NCBI GenBank assembly: GCA_015068335.1
Contig: SVKT01000010.1
Location: forward strand, 1-21,554
Length of the DNA: 21,554 nt
From: Oscillospiraceae bacterium
GTDB taxonomy: Bacteria; Bacillota; Clostridia; Oscillospirales; Oscillospiraceae
Direction of reading: 5' to 3'
Positions within the stretch are counted from its first letter, which is position 1. Every line of letters starts with the position of its first letter. The notes under the pieces are model-generated. The model did no database searches and had not been told where the DNA came from. It was given only the letters and a program-made list of their open reading frames with translations. This document shows, one piece after another, positions 8,688 to 15,708 of the stretch. A program made the translations under genes and the position numbers.

Positions 8688-9260
8688 TCAGTCAAAATAT
8701 TCCATCACCGCGTAGAGACCGGTGTTCACGGAGGAGGCCATACGTCCCAGCATACTGACATCCTCTTTCTGATACACCACCGCGCAGTCGCCGTCGGAAA
8801 GGTCGATGTAGCCGATCTGGCTGGCAGAGGGCTTCACCATACCGGCCGCTTCCGCCGCTTCCTTCACGGCAGACAGGTCAAACATCTGCTCGTAGCGGGC
8901 GGTCAGGCGCACGTTTTCGGTGTTCAGGGTCTCCAACTGCGTTTTCAGTTCCACCGTTTCGGCAGCCAGCACCGTGAGTTGGATATAGCCCATCAGCACC
9001 ATAACCGCCATAACGATGGCGGCGCCGAAGCCCACCAGAGCGAAGACGGACACGTGCTGGCGCTCGCGCACACGAACGTGGACCTTTTCTTCTTCCTTTT
9101 CCTTCTTACGGGTGACGGTCTGTTCCTGATGACGGGGCATCTCGCCGGCGTGGCGCAGTTCCCGTTCCCGAACGGCCCAATCCAGATCATATGCCAGACT
9201 ACCGTCCACAAAGCCACCCTGATAGTCACGGTAGCGCAGATCACGAGCCGCAGACGCCAT
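8688..9260 (-). CDS. ftsL: FtsL-like septum formation protein
   Basis: The product is a 190-residue single-pass membrane protein. A hydrophilic, charged cytoplasmic part of about 70 residues contains a run of Lys/Glu (RKKEKEEEKV). A transmembrane segment lies at about 71-96, and a heptad-like coiled coil (ETVELKTQLETLNTENVRL) immediately outside it. That layout, plus its position between rsmH and the class B PBP gene, is the standard FtsL slot; FtsL links FtsB/DivIC and the PBP-FtsW synthase in the divisome. The cytoplasmic tail and the ~60-residue extracellular extension are longer than in typical ~100-residue FtsL. Start is ATG at 9258-9260 after AAAGGGG; an adjacent TTG at 9261 is unlikely. 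Function is inferred mostly from layout and position, since FtsL sequence is poorly conserved. Confidence 0.8.
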   Translation of the reverse strand: MASAARDLRYRDYQGGFVDGSLAYDLDWAVRERELRHAGEMPRHQEQTVTRKKEKEEEKVHVRVRERQHVSVFALVGFGAAIVMAVMVLMGYIQLTVLAAETVELKTQLETLNTENVRLTARYEQMFDLSAVKEAAEAAGMVKPSASQIGYIDLSDGDCAVVYQKEDVSMLGRMASSVNTGLYAVMEYFD

Positions 9261-9312
9261 CAAGTTCCCCTTCTTTCTTCCTGTCGTAGTTCAAAGCCTG
9301 TCCTCTTTGGGA

Positions 9313-10248
9313 TCAGGTGCATTTTTCCGCCACACGCAGTTTTGCACTGCGGGCGCGGGCGTTTTCTTCCAGTTCCGCCGAGCCGGAAACGATGGGTTTC
9401 CGGGTCAGCACTTTGATTTTCGGTTTCTTGCCGCACACGCACACCGGAAATTCCGGCGGGCAGGCACAGCCCTTTGCCATATCCGTCATAGCCCGCTTGA
9501 CGATCCGGTCTTCCAGCGAGTGGAAGGTGATGACCGCCAGCCGTCCGCCGGGGTTCAGGTTTTCCACCGCCGCATTCAGCATAGGCGGCAGCGCGTCCAG
9601 TTCACCGTTGACGGCGATGCGGATGGCCTGAAAACTGCGCTTGGCAGGGTGCTGCTTTTCCCGCAGCGCCGCCGCCGGCATAGCGCCCTTGATGATGTTC
9701 ACCAGTTCCAGTGTGGTTTCCACCGGCGCGTTCTCTCTGGCCTTGACAATGGCTTTTGCAATGGCAGGCGCGTAACGCTCCTCGCCGTACTCAAACAAAA
9801 TTCTGCGGAGTTCTTCGTAACTCCAATCGTTGACCACTTCACGGGCGGTCAGCGGCGCCGACGCGTCCATTCTCATATCCAGCGGCGCATCCTGCATATA
9901 GGAGAAGCCGCGGGAGGCGTCGTCCAACTGCGGGGAGGACACGCCCAGATCAAACAACATCCCATCGGCGCCGGCCACGCCCGCCTGACGCAGGACGTCA
10001 GCCAACTCGGAGAAATTGCTATGGACCAGCGTCACCCGGTCCATCCACGGCGCCAGTCGTTCGCGTGCCGCGTCGATGGCAGCCCTGTCCCGGTCGATAC
10101 AGATGAGGCGGCCGGTGGTAAGCCTTTGGGCAACCTCTTTTGAGTGCCCTGCACGTCCCAGTGTACCGTCTACGTAAATGCCTTCGGGTCGGATGTTCAG
10201 TGCTTCAATGCATTCGTCCAGCAGGACGCTTTTGTGGGTGTATTCCAT
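9313..10248 (-). CDS. rsmH: 16S rRNA (cytosine1402-N4)-methyltransferase (RsmH/MraW)
   Basis: RsmH methylates N4 of C1402 in the 16S rRNA decoding site, using S-adenosylmethionine. The 311-residue protein begins MEYTHKSVLLDECIEAL and carries the SAM-binding motif as DGTLGRAGHSKEV, then FDLGVSSPQLDDASRGFSY, NIIKGAMP, and the C-terminal AVITFHSLEDRIVKRAM with a CxCP...CVCG cysteine segment. All of these are family signatures. The ATG at 10246-10248 gives the usual family length and starts four bases after the mraZ stop, so translation is probably coupled. Upstream in-frame codons overlapping mraZ are not supported. The glycine-rich loop is GRAG rather than the GGGG/GGAG I would expect. Confidence 0.95.
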   Translation of the reverse strand: MEYTHKSVLLDECIEALNIRPEGIYVDGTLGRAGHSKEVAQRLTTGRLICIDRDRAAIDAARERLAPWMDRVTLVHSNFSELADVLRQAGVAGADGMLFDLGVSSPQLDDASRGFSYMQDAPLDMRMDASAPLTAREVVNDWSYEELRRILFEYGEERYAPAIAKAIVKARENAPVETTLELVNIIKGAMPAAALREKQHPAKRSFQAIRIAVNGELDALPPMLNAAVENLNPGGRLAVITFHSLEDRIVKRAMTDMAKGCACPPEFPVCVCGKKPKIKVLTRKPIVSGSAELEENARARSAKLRVAEKCT

Positions 10249-10252
10249 CGCC

Positions 10253-10693
10253 TTACCCACGGTTCCGGCGGGCACGGGACAGGGCATCCATAGCGGCTGC
10301 CATATCGTCCTCTGCCAGCATCTGCCGTTCGCGGTCGTCCCAGGTCTTTTCGTCCCAGATCTCGGCGAAGGTGTTCAGACCCACGATGGTCGCCGTCTTT
10401 TTCAGTCCGGCGTGCTTGCGGAGCGTGGCAGGGATCAGAACTCTGCCCTGTCCGTCCGGCTCACAGGGAATGGCGTTGGCGTACAGCAGAGACAGCGCCC
10501 GCGCCTCGGTGTAGGACAGTTCGTCCATCGCGTCGGACATCTGCTCCCACTTGGCTTCGGGATAGATGGTCAGGCAGCCTTGTCCGATGGTGATGTAGAA
10601 CTTCTCACCCAGAGCGTCCCGCATACCGGAAGGGATCACCAGACGGCCCTTGGCGTCGATGCTGTTATTGGATTTTCCCATCAGCCTTGCCAT
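10253..10693 (-). CDS. mraZ: Transcriptional regulator MraZ
   Basis: MraZ is a DNA-binding protein of the AbrB/SpoVT fold that forms a ring oligomer and represses its own dcw operon in E. coli. The 146-residue product shows the expected pair of MraZ repeats: IDAKGRLVIPSGMRDAL near the N-terminus and DGQGRVLIPATLRKHAGL around residues 80-97. The ATG at 10691-10693 sits ten bases after AAGGAGG; a second in-frame ATG four codons later is a weaker alternative. It is the first gene of the dcw operon, behind a near-consensus promoter and a set of repeated boxes that could be its operator. Confidence 0.95.
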   Translation of the reverse strand: MARLMGKSNNSIDAKGRLVIPSGMRDALGEKFYITIGQGCLTIYPEAKWEQMSDAMDELSYTEARALSLLYANAIPCEPDGQGRVLIPATLRKHAGLKKTATIVGLNTFAEIWDEKTWDDRERQMLAEDDMAAAMDALSRARRNRG

Positions 10694-10745
10694 ACAAACG
10701 CCGCCTCCTTTCCCCTCTTTTTAGGGACAGACCGGGATTTCTGTG

Positions 10746-10780
10746 CCACTTATCAACCACGAGCACGCACTTTTCCCCAC
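10746..10780 (-). promoter_or_regulatory. Candidate MraZ operator: four direct GTGG/GTGC boxes
   Basis: Reading the minus strand from the promoter toward mraZ, GTGG, GTGC, GTGG and GTGG begin at 10780, 10770, 10760 and 10749, that is at 10, 10 and 11-bp steps. They are preceded by A-rich bases in two cases (AAAAGTGC, ATAAGTGG). MraZ is known to bind short G-rich direct repeats at about one helical turn spacing near its own promoter, so autoregulation is the likely role. The assignment is inference from spacing and position. Confidence 0.55.
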
Positions 10781-10791
10781 TCCGTAATTAG

Positions 10792-10820
10792 AGTATACGG
10801 GATTTTTTTCTGAAATGCAA
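10792..10820 (-). promoter_or_regulatory. Sigma-A-type promoter of the dcw operon (mraZ)
   Basis: On the minus strand TTGCAT (10815-10820) and TATACT (10792-10797) are separated by exactly 17 bases, close to the vegetative consensus. The start point would fall near 10785, giving a leader of roughly 90 bases before mraZ. Confidence 0.75.
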
Positions 10821-10928
10821 GGATTTTTTTCGTGCAAAAAAGTGGCAAAAAGCCCCATTTTCCAGTACTTTGAGGGCATTTCTCCCGAAATAGAGCAAAC
10901 AGACCCATATGGTTGTCCAAGTTTACGT

Positions 10929-10971
10929 AAAAAATAACCCTCCCAGCACAACATCTTGTGCCAGGAGGGTT
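10929..10971 (-). terminator. Intrinsic terminator of the rsmD-coaD-coiled-coil operon
   Basis: Arms AACCCTCC (10936-10943) and GGAGGGTT (10964-10971) enclose a second helix GCACAA/TTGTGC with a CATC loop. On the minus strand the junction bases can form G-U pairs, giving a near-continuous 16-bp stem, followed by ATTTTTTA (10929-10935). Confidence 0.85.
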
Positions 10972-11067
10972 GGTAGCCACAATATGTATTTCAGACGTCA
11001 AAACTCACAGGTTTTTCGCCCCACTTTTGTGCATTCCGACAAAATTTTCAAGCATTCCGGAAGCCGG

Positions 11068-11604
11068 TCAGGCGTCGGCAGAAAAGGCGGAACTCTCGGT
11101 TCCGTCGCCCAATTCTTCGCGCTGTTCCTGCATTTTTGCGTGGGATGCGGTGCGGAAACGCAGACGCTGCTGCTTCACTTCGTCCAGCGCGGCCTGCACC
11201 GCTTCTTCCGTGCGGGCCAGGGCATCCTCGGAGTATTCGTTGGTCACCTGATACAGGTGGCGGGCACGCTCCTCGGCGCGGGCCACGATCTGGCGGGCCT
11301 GCTCCTTGGCGGCATACAGCACTTCACTGTCAGAGACCTTGGTCTTGGCTTCCAGTTCTGCCTGACGCATCATACGATCCACGTCGCGCTTGGCGTCCTC
11401 CACGAACTTTTCGCGGGCAGCCAGCAGTTCCTGGGCGCGTTTGAGTTCAACGGGCAGAGCGGCACGCACCTCATCCAGCAGGTCCAGCATCTCATCCCGC
11501 TCCACAATGCTCATATTGGGTTTCAGCGCCGGAGACTTGGCATCCTCGATCCGCTCCTGCAACATTTCCAGCAGGCGGTTGATGTTGTTGATTTCATTGG
11601 CCAT
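11068..11604 (-). CDS. Coiled-coil protein of unknown function (ATP synthase b-subunit/DivIVA-like)
   Basis: This 178-residue acidic protein is almost entirely predicted helix. It has a short N-terminal MANEINNINRLLEMLQERIE, a Pro-containing hinge near residue 27, then long heptad-like stretches such as KRAQELLAAREKFVEDAKRD and AKEQARQIVARAEERARHLY. I see no signal peptide, membrane segment or catalytic motif. The helix rich in Ala, Glu, Lys and Arg superficially resembles ATP synthase subunit b or the DivIVA coiled coil, and such proteins are often labelled that way, but it lacks the membrane anchor of subunit b. It starts three bases after the coaD stop, with AGAGGAG upstream of the ATG at 11602-11604, so it is co-transcribed with coaD and rsmD. 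Its role is unknown; a scaffold or division-related function is only a guess. Confidence 0.8.
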   Translation of the reverse strand: MANEINNINRLLEMLQERIEDAKSPALKPNMSIVERDEMLDLLDEVRAALPVELKRAQELLAAREKFVEDAKRDVDRMMRQAELEAKTKVSDSEVLYAAKEQARQIVARAEERARHLYQVTNEYSEDALARTEEAVQAALDEVKQQRLRFRTASHAKMQEQREELGDGTESSAFSADA

Positions 11605-11607
11605 AGG

Positions 11608-12099
11608 TCATTCTCCTCTCTGTTCAGCCCACTCCCGCACCAACGGGATGATGGATGCTGGTAAATACTTTTCAAGGGGTTGCCGGTAACGGATCATCTC
11701 CCGCGCCATAGACGAACTGAAATGCTGATATTCTCCGCCGGCGGGCAGCAAAAGCGTTTCCAACTGCGGGTAGATGCCGCGGTTGATGTGAGCCAACTGA
11801 GCCTCCGCATCGTAATCGGTGCCGTTGCGCACGCCGCGAATGATCACATTCGCCCCGTGATCCACCGCAAAGTCAGCCAGCAGACCGGGCCACATTTCGG
11901 CGCGCACATTGGAAAATTCCTCCACCGCCTTCTGCACCAGCAGAAGTTTTTGCTCCGGAGTAAACATCTGGTTTCGCTTTTCCGCGTTGGGACTGACACA
12001 GACCCACACCAGATCGAAACACTGCGCGGCGCGCCGGATCACGTCCAGATGGCCCAGCGTGATGGGATCAAAACTGCCGGAACAGACTGCTGTTCTCAT
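11608..12099 (-). CDS. coaD: Phosphopantetheine adenylyltransferase (CoaD)
   Basis: CoaD converts 4'-phosphopantetheine and ATP to dephospho-CoA, the penultimate step of coenzyme A synthesis, in the cytoplasm. The 163 residues have the nucleotidyltransferase motif GSFDPITLGHLDVIRRA (TLGH at about residues 15-18), the central VIIRGVRNGTDYDAEAQLAHIN, and the C-terminal SSSMAREM equivalent to the family's SSTxxR. Length is normal. Its start overlaps the rsmD stop by four bases (ATGA), and the next gene begins three bases after its stop, so the three genes form a tight operon. The rsmD-coaD pairing is widespread in Firmicutes. Confidence 0.96.
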   Translation of the reverse strand: MRTAVCSGSFDPITLGHLDVIRRAAQCFDLVWVCVSPNAEKRNQMFTPEQKLLLVQKAVEEFSNVRAEMWPGLLADFAVDHGANVIIRGVRNGTDYDAEAQLAHINRGIYPQLETLLLPAGGEYQHFSSSMAREMIRYRQPLEKYLPASIIPLVREWAEQRGE

Positions 12100-12668
12100 A
12101 AAACCGGACCCCCGCTCTCTTCATTTCCGCCGCGGCGGTAAACCGTCAGGGCGATTTTGCCGTAACGGTAGGTGCGGTGGAGTCGGTAAGGCGGGTTCAG
12201 CGCCGGCACAGCCTCCTCCACCGGATGTTCTGCAACAATTATACCATACGGCGACAGAATGTCAAACCCCGCGATATGAGAAACGGCGGCTTGTACCAGC
12301 CCCGTTCCGTAGGGCGGGTCCAGCAGAATGATGTCAAATTTTTCTTTCAGACCTTTGAGAAATTCCATCGAATCGCCGGAGATCACCCGGGCATTTTCTT
12401 CCAGTTCGGTGAGGTTCAGATTTTCCCGGATCAGCCTGACGGCGTCGCTTCTGCGATCCACGAATACCACAGAGGCCGCACCGCGGGAAAGACACTCGAT
12501 GCCAAGTTGTCCCGTTCCCGCGAACAGGTCCAGCACCCGGCGTCCCTCGATGTCGAACTGCAAAATGTTGAACAGGCCCTCCTTCACCCGGTCGGTGGTC
12601 GGGCGGGTCTCCATCCCTTCCAGTTCTTTGAGCCGCCGCCCGCGGGCGGTGCCGGTAATGACGCGCAT
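12096..12668 (-). CDS. rsmD: 16S rRNA (guanine966-N2)-methyltransferase (RsmD)
   Basis: RsmD methylates N2 of G966 in 16S rRNA on assembling 30S subunits. The 190-residue product begins MRVITGTARGRRLKELEG and shows TRPTTDRVKEGLFNIL, the SAM motif DLFAGTGQLGIECLSRGA, and the NPPY-type catalytic motif as DPPYGTG. I place the start at ATG 12666-12668, because AAGGGAGG lies just upstream; an in-frame ATG at 12692 would add eight residues encoded across that ribosome binding site. It is the first gene of the operon, with a clear promoter about 50 bases upstream. Confidence 0.94.
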   Translation of the reverse strand: MRVITGTARGRRLKELEGMETRPTTDRVKEGLFNILQFDIEGRRVLDLFAGTGQLGIECLSRGAASVVFVDRRSDAVRLIRENLNLTELEENARVISGDSMEFLKGLKEKFDIILLDPPYGTGLVQAAVSHIAGFDILSPYGIIVAEHPVEEAVPALNPPYRLHRTYRYGKIALTVYRRGGNEESGGPVL

Positions 12669-12718
12669 ACGCAGCCTCCCTTTTCCTCTCATACCGGTTT
12701 TCCCGGACTATTTGTTTC

Positions 12719-12747
12719 ATTTTACGGCAAAGATCCGCTCTTTTCAA
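12719..12747 (-). promoter_or_regulatory. Sigma-A-type promoter of the rsmD operon
   Basis: The minus strand carries TTGAAA (12742-12747) and TAAAAT (12719-12724) with a 17-base spacer. The start would be near 12712, about 45 bases before the rsmD ATG. Confidence 0.7.
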
Positions 12748-12785
12748 TAGGGTTTCACCCTGCATCGGTGATTTCTTTTTTTGTC

Positions 12786-12814
12786 TTGTACTTTACGAAA
12801 GAATCGTGTATAAT
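12786..12814 (+). promoter_or_regulatory. Sigma-A-type promoter of the Gls24-fakA operon
   Basis: TTGTAC (12786-12791) and a perfect TATAAT (12809-12814) are separated by 17 bases. Transcription would start near 12821, about 70 bases before the Gls24-family gene. It lies back to back with the rsmD promoter, about 40 bp apart. Confidence 0.8.
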
Positions 12815-12892
12815 AAAAATCTAAAAGTCTGCAAATTCACAAAAGCAATCGATTGTTCTTCTATAAACCTCGTGCAAAGAAAGGACGTTTTT

Positions 12893-13243
12893 ATGATCCA
12901 TTTTAATTCTGAGCGGGGCGATGTTTTCGTCAGCAGCGCGGTGTTTTCCAACATCACCGGTATGGCCGCCACCAACTGCTTCGGCGTCAAGGGTATGGCT
13001 TACCGCTCTATGACCGACGGTCTGGTGCATCTGCTGCGCCGCGAAGCGATGAGCAAAGGCGTTGACATCACCTACCACGGCGACAATTCCATTTCCATCG
13101 AACTTCACATCATCGTGGAAAACGGCGTGAACATTCCCGCAGTGTGTCGTTCCATTATGAACGAGGTCCGCTATGTGGTCACCAAAAACACCGGTGTGCC
13201 CGTCAAGAGCGTGGACGTCTGCGTCGATTCCATGACCCTGTGA
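12893..13243 (+). CDS. Asp23/Gls24 family envelope stress protein (YloU-like)
   Basis: This 116-residue protein matches the Asp23/Gls24 (DUF322) family: DVFVSSAVFSNITGMAATNC followed by a GMAYRSM loop, a central HGDNSISIELHIIVENGVNI strand region, and a C-terminal VKSVDVCVDSMTL segment like the VNVxVxGV end of the family. Family members are associated with the cell envelope or with alkaline stress; in many Firmicutes this gene stands directly before the DAK-domain gene, as here. The ATG at 12893-12895 follows AAAGGA. A longer in-frame reading upstream would start inside the promoter and is rejected. Its stop is 16 bases before the fakA start, so the two are co-transcribed. Confidence 0.88.
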   Translation: MIHFNSERGDVFVSSAVFSNITGMAATNCFGVKGMAYRSMTDGLVHLLRREAMSKGVDITYHGDNSISIELHIIVENGVNIPAVCRSIMNEVRYVVTKNTGVPVKSVDVCVDSMTL

Positions 13244-13259
13244 GGAGGAGCAAAGCGAA

Positions 13260-14954
13260 ATGAGTAACCAAATTACCGGCGCGCTTTTCAAGCAGATGAT
13301 CCTGCACGGCGCCGCCGCTATCACCGCGCAGAAACAGGCCATCAACGACCTGAATGTGTTCCCTGTCCCCGACGGTGACACCGGCACCAATATGTCTATG
13401 ACCATCGCCGCCGCCGTGACGGAACTGCACAAGACCACCCCCGCCACCGTGGAGCAGGCCGCATCCATCACCGCCTCCGCGCTGCTGCGCGGCGCCCGCG
13501 GCAACTCCGGCGTCATCCTCTCCCTGCTGTTCCGCGGCATCTCCAAAGCCCTCAAAGGCTGCGAGACCGCCAACGCCGCGGTCTTTGCCGCAGCGATGCA
13601 GGAAGGCGTTTCCGCCGCCTACAAGGCCGTGATGAAACCCGCCGAGGGCACTGTGCTCACCGTGTCCCGTCTGGCCTCCAAGGCCGCAGCCACGACCGCC
13701 GCAGCCGAGACGGACATCGAAAAGGTTCTGGAAGCCGCCCTGTCCGAGGGCTACGACGCGCTGGCACAGACCACCGATATGAACCCCGTGCTGAAAAAAG
13801 CCGGCGTGGTAGACGCCGGCGGCAAGGGTTACCTCCTGATCCTGGAAGGTATGCTGGCAGAACTGCGCGGCGAGCCTATGCCCGAACTGGCCGAGGACAA
13901 TCAGACGCAGGACAAGGCTGATTTTGCCGCCCTGACCGACGAGGAGATCACCTTCACCTTCGATACCGTGTTCATCGTGCGCAAAGCCAATCCCGACGTG
14001 GATCTGGAACCGCTGCGCAAGTACCTCAACAGCATCGGCGACAGTCTGGTCATCGGCGAGGACGACGAGGCCTTCAAGGTCCACGTCCACACCGACATTC
14101 CCGGCAACGCCCTGAACGAGGGTCAGAAGTACGGCATTCTGGAACTGGCAAAGATCGAGAATATGCGTACCCAGTACGAGGATATGGCCGCCGGCCGCAA
14201 GGCCCAGAGCGTGGACGATCTGGAAATGACCGCCGAAAATGCCGCACCTCCCGCCCGGGAAGCAGAAACCGGCCACGTGGTGGCAGCGCCTGAGAAGAAG
14301 TTCGGCTTCCTGGCCGTCTGTGCGGGCGAAGGCCTCGCCGCCGTGTTCCGCGATCTGGGTGCCGACGGCGTGGTGTCCGGCGGACAGACGATGAACCCCT
14401 CCACCGCCAGCATTCTGGAAGGCGTGGACAAGATCCCCGCCGAGACCGTGTTCGTGCTGCCCAACAACAGCAACATCATTATGGCCGCCCAGCAGTGCGA
14501 CGCACTGACGGAGAAAAACGTCATCGTCATCCCCACCAAAACCGTTCCGCAGGGCATCACCGCTATGATGAATGTGGACTTCGACGCCGAGACCGCCGAA
14601 GCCATCACCGCCGCTATGACGGACAGCATCCCCACCGTCACCACAGCACAGATCACCTACGCTGCGCGCAACTCCGATTTTGACGGATTCGACATCAAGG
14701 AAGGCGACTATCTGGCGCTGGAAGAAGGCAAACTCTTCGGCACAGACAGTTCTCTGGACACGCTGCTGGAAAAACTGGCCACCGACGCTTTGGAGCGCGG
14801 CGCCTCCTTCATCTCCCTGTACTACGGCGAGGATGTGACCGAGGAGGATGCCCAGAAGGCCGCCGCCTTCTTTGAGTCCACCTGTCCCGACGCGGAGACG
14901 GTGATCCTTGCCGGCGGGCAGCCCGTTTACTACTATATCATCAGTATGGAGTAA
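13260..14954 (+). CDS. fakA: DAK-domain fatty acid kinase catalytic subunit (FakA/YloV)
   Basis: FakA phosphorylates fatty acids held by a FakB carrier, feeding exogenous fatty acids into phospholipid synthesis. The 564-residue product starts with a DhaL-type kinase domain. DLNVFPVPDGDTGTNM contains Asp38 and Asp40, equivalent to the Mg-ATP-binding aspartates; ARGNSGVILSLLFRG and VVDAGGKGYLLILEGM follow within the first ~200 residues. A middle domain (about 225-330) and a C-terminal domain with DGVVSGGQTMNPST, LPNNSNIIMAA and LYYGEDVTEEDA complete the family pattern. Length is close to the usual 550. GAGGAGG precedes the ATG. No fakB (DegV) gene is in the window. It follows the Gls24 gene as in B. 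subtilis yloU-yloV. Confidence 0.93.
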   Translation: MSNQITGALFKQMILHGAAAITAQKQAINDLNVFPVPDGDTGTNMSMTIAAAVTELHKTTPATVEQAASITASALLRGARGNSGVILSLLFRGISKALKGCETANAAVFAAAMQEGVSAAYKAVMKPAEGTVLTVSRLASKAAATTAAAETDIEKVLEAALSEGYDALAQTTDMNPVLKKAGVVDAGGKGYLLILEGMLAELRGEPMPELAEDNQTQDKADFAALTDEEITFTFDTVFIVRKANPDVDLEPLRKYLNSIGDSLVIGEDDEAFKVHVHTDIPGNALNEGQKYGILELAKIENMRTQYEDMAAGRKAQSVDDLEMTAENAAPPAREAETGHVVAAPEKKFGFLAVCAGEGLAAVFRDLGADGVVSGGQTMNPSTASILEGVDKIPAETVFVLPNNSNIIMAAQQCDALTEKNVIVIPTKTVPQGITAMMNVDFDAETAEAITAAMTDSIPTVTTAQITYAARNSDFDGFDIKEGDYLALEEGKLFGTDSSLDTLLEKLATDALERGASFISLYYGEDVTEEDAQKAAAFFESTCPDAETVILAGGQPVYYYIISME

Positions 14955-15062
14955 CCTTACGTCGCGGAGCGCCATAGACTGGATAGCGACCCACCACGCG
15001 GCATCCGCTCCCCCACGCGGATCTATCTTCCTATTTTGTAAATTCGGAAAAGGAGGATCGAT

Positions 15063-15695
15063 ATGAATCTGATCTTTCTGGGCGCCCCCGGCGCCGGCAA
15101 AGGCACGCAGGCGGGACTGCTGAGCCGTAAACTGAATATCCCCACCATCTCTACCGGCAACATCCTGCGCGCCGCTATGAAGGACGGCACGCCCATTGGC
15201 AAAGAGATCGAGTCCTATATGCAGGCCGGCCATCTGGTTCCCGATGCGCTCATCATCGACATCATTCTCAAACGCGTGCAGGAAGCCGACTGCTCCAACG
15301 GGTATATTCTGGACGGCTGCCCCCGCACCATCGCCCAGGCAGAGGCTCTGGAAGCCGCCGGCATCCACTTTGACAAGGTGCTCTCCATCGAGATCTCGGA
15401 TCAGGAGATCATCGACCGTATGAGCGGCCGCCTCGTCTGCGAGCACTGCGGCGCTCCCTATCACGCCGTCTCTATGCCCCCCAGGACCGCCGGCGTCTGC
15501 GACGTATGCCGGAGCAAACTGGTCCGCCGCCCGGACGACGAGCCGGAGACCGTGAAGGCACGCCTGGACATCTACCACGAAAAGACCGAGCCGCTGAAAG
15601 CCTTCTACGCCCAGCGCGGCGTTCTGGCTCCCGTGGAAAATCAGCCCTCCATTGAGGCAACCACAGCCGAGATCGAGAAGATCCTGGGCATCTGA
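15063..15695 (+). CDS. adk: Adenylate kinase with zinc-binding LID
   Basis: Adenylate kinase interconverts ATP + AMP and 2 ADP. The 210-residue product has the P-loop GAPGAGKGTQ (residues 7-16), the AMP-binding ISTGNILRAAM, the segment ILDGCPRTIAQAEAL and a long LID with Cys126, Cys129, Cys146 and Cys149 (CEHC and CDVC), a structural zinc site common in Gram-positives. Position 86, Phe in the usual DGFPRT motif, is Cys here. AAGGAGG precedes the ATG at 15063. It stands alone after fakA, 108 bp downstream, instead of in the secY-adk-map ribosomal-protein operon where Firmicutes usually have it, so it may be either the relocated sole copy or a second copy. A hairpin terminator follows. Confidence 0.95.
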   Translation: MNLIFLGAPGAGKGTQAGLLSRKLNIPTISTGNILRAAMKDGTPIGKEIESYMQAGHLVPDALIIDIILKRVQEADCSNGYILDGCPRTIAQAEALEAAGIHFDKVLSIEISDQEIIDRMSGRLVCEHCGAPYHAVSMPPRTAGVCDVCRSKLVRRPDDEPETVKARLDIYHEKTEPLKAFYAQRGVLAPVENQPSIEATTAEIEKILGI

Positions 15696-15708
15696 CACTG
15701 CATCCAAC

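Larger units (their letters stand above)
10694..11067. other. 374-bp intergenic region upstream of mraZ
   Basis: This non-coding gap separates two minus-strand operons. It holds, from right to left, the terminator of the rsmD-coaD operon (10929-10971), an AT-rich stretch with several T/A runs (10821-10928) in which I recognise nothing, the mraZ promoter (10792-10820), the repeated GTGG boxes (10746-10780), and a leader of about 90 bases. No convincing small coding sequence or riboswitch was seen. Confidence 0.7.

Noticed and set aside
12806..12892. N-terminal extension of the Gls24-family gene
   Set aside because: It would start within the -10 box of the promoter; the ATG at 12893 has a good ribosome binding site and matches the family start.
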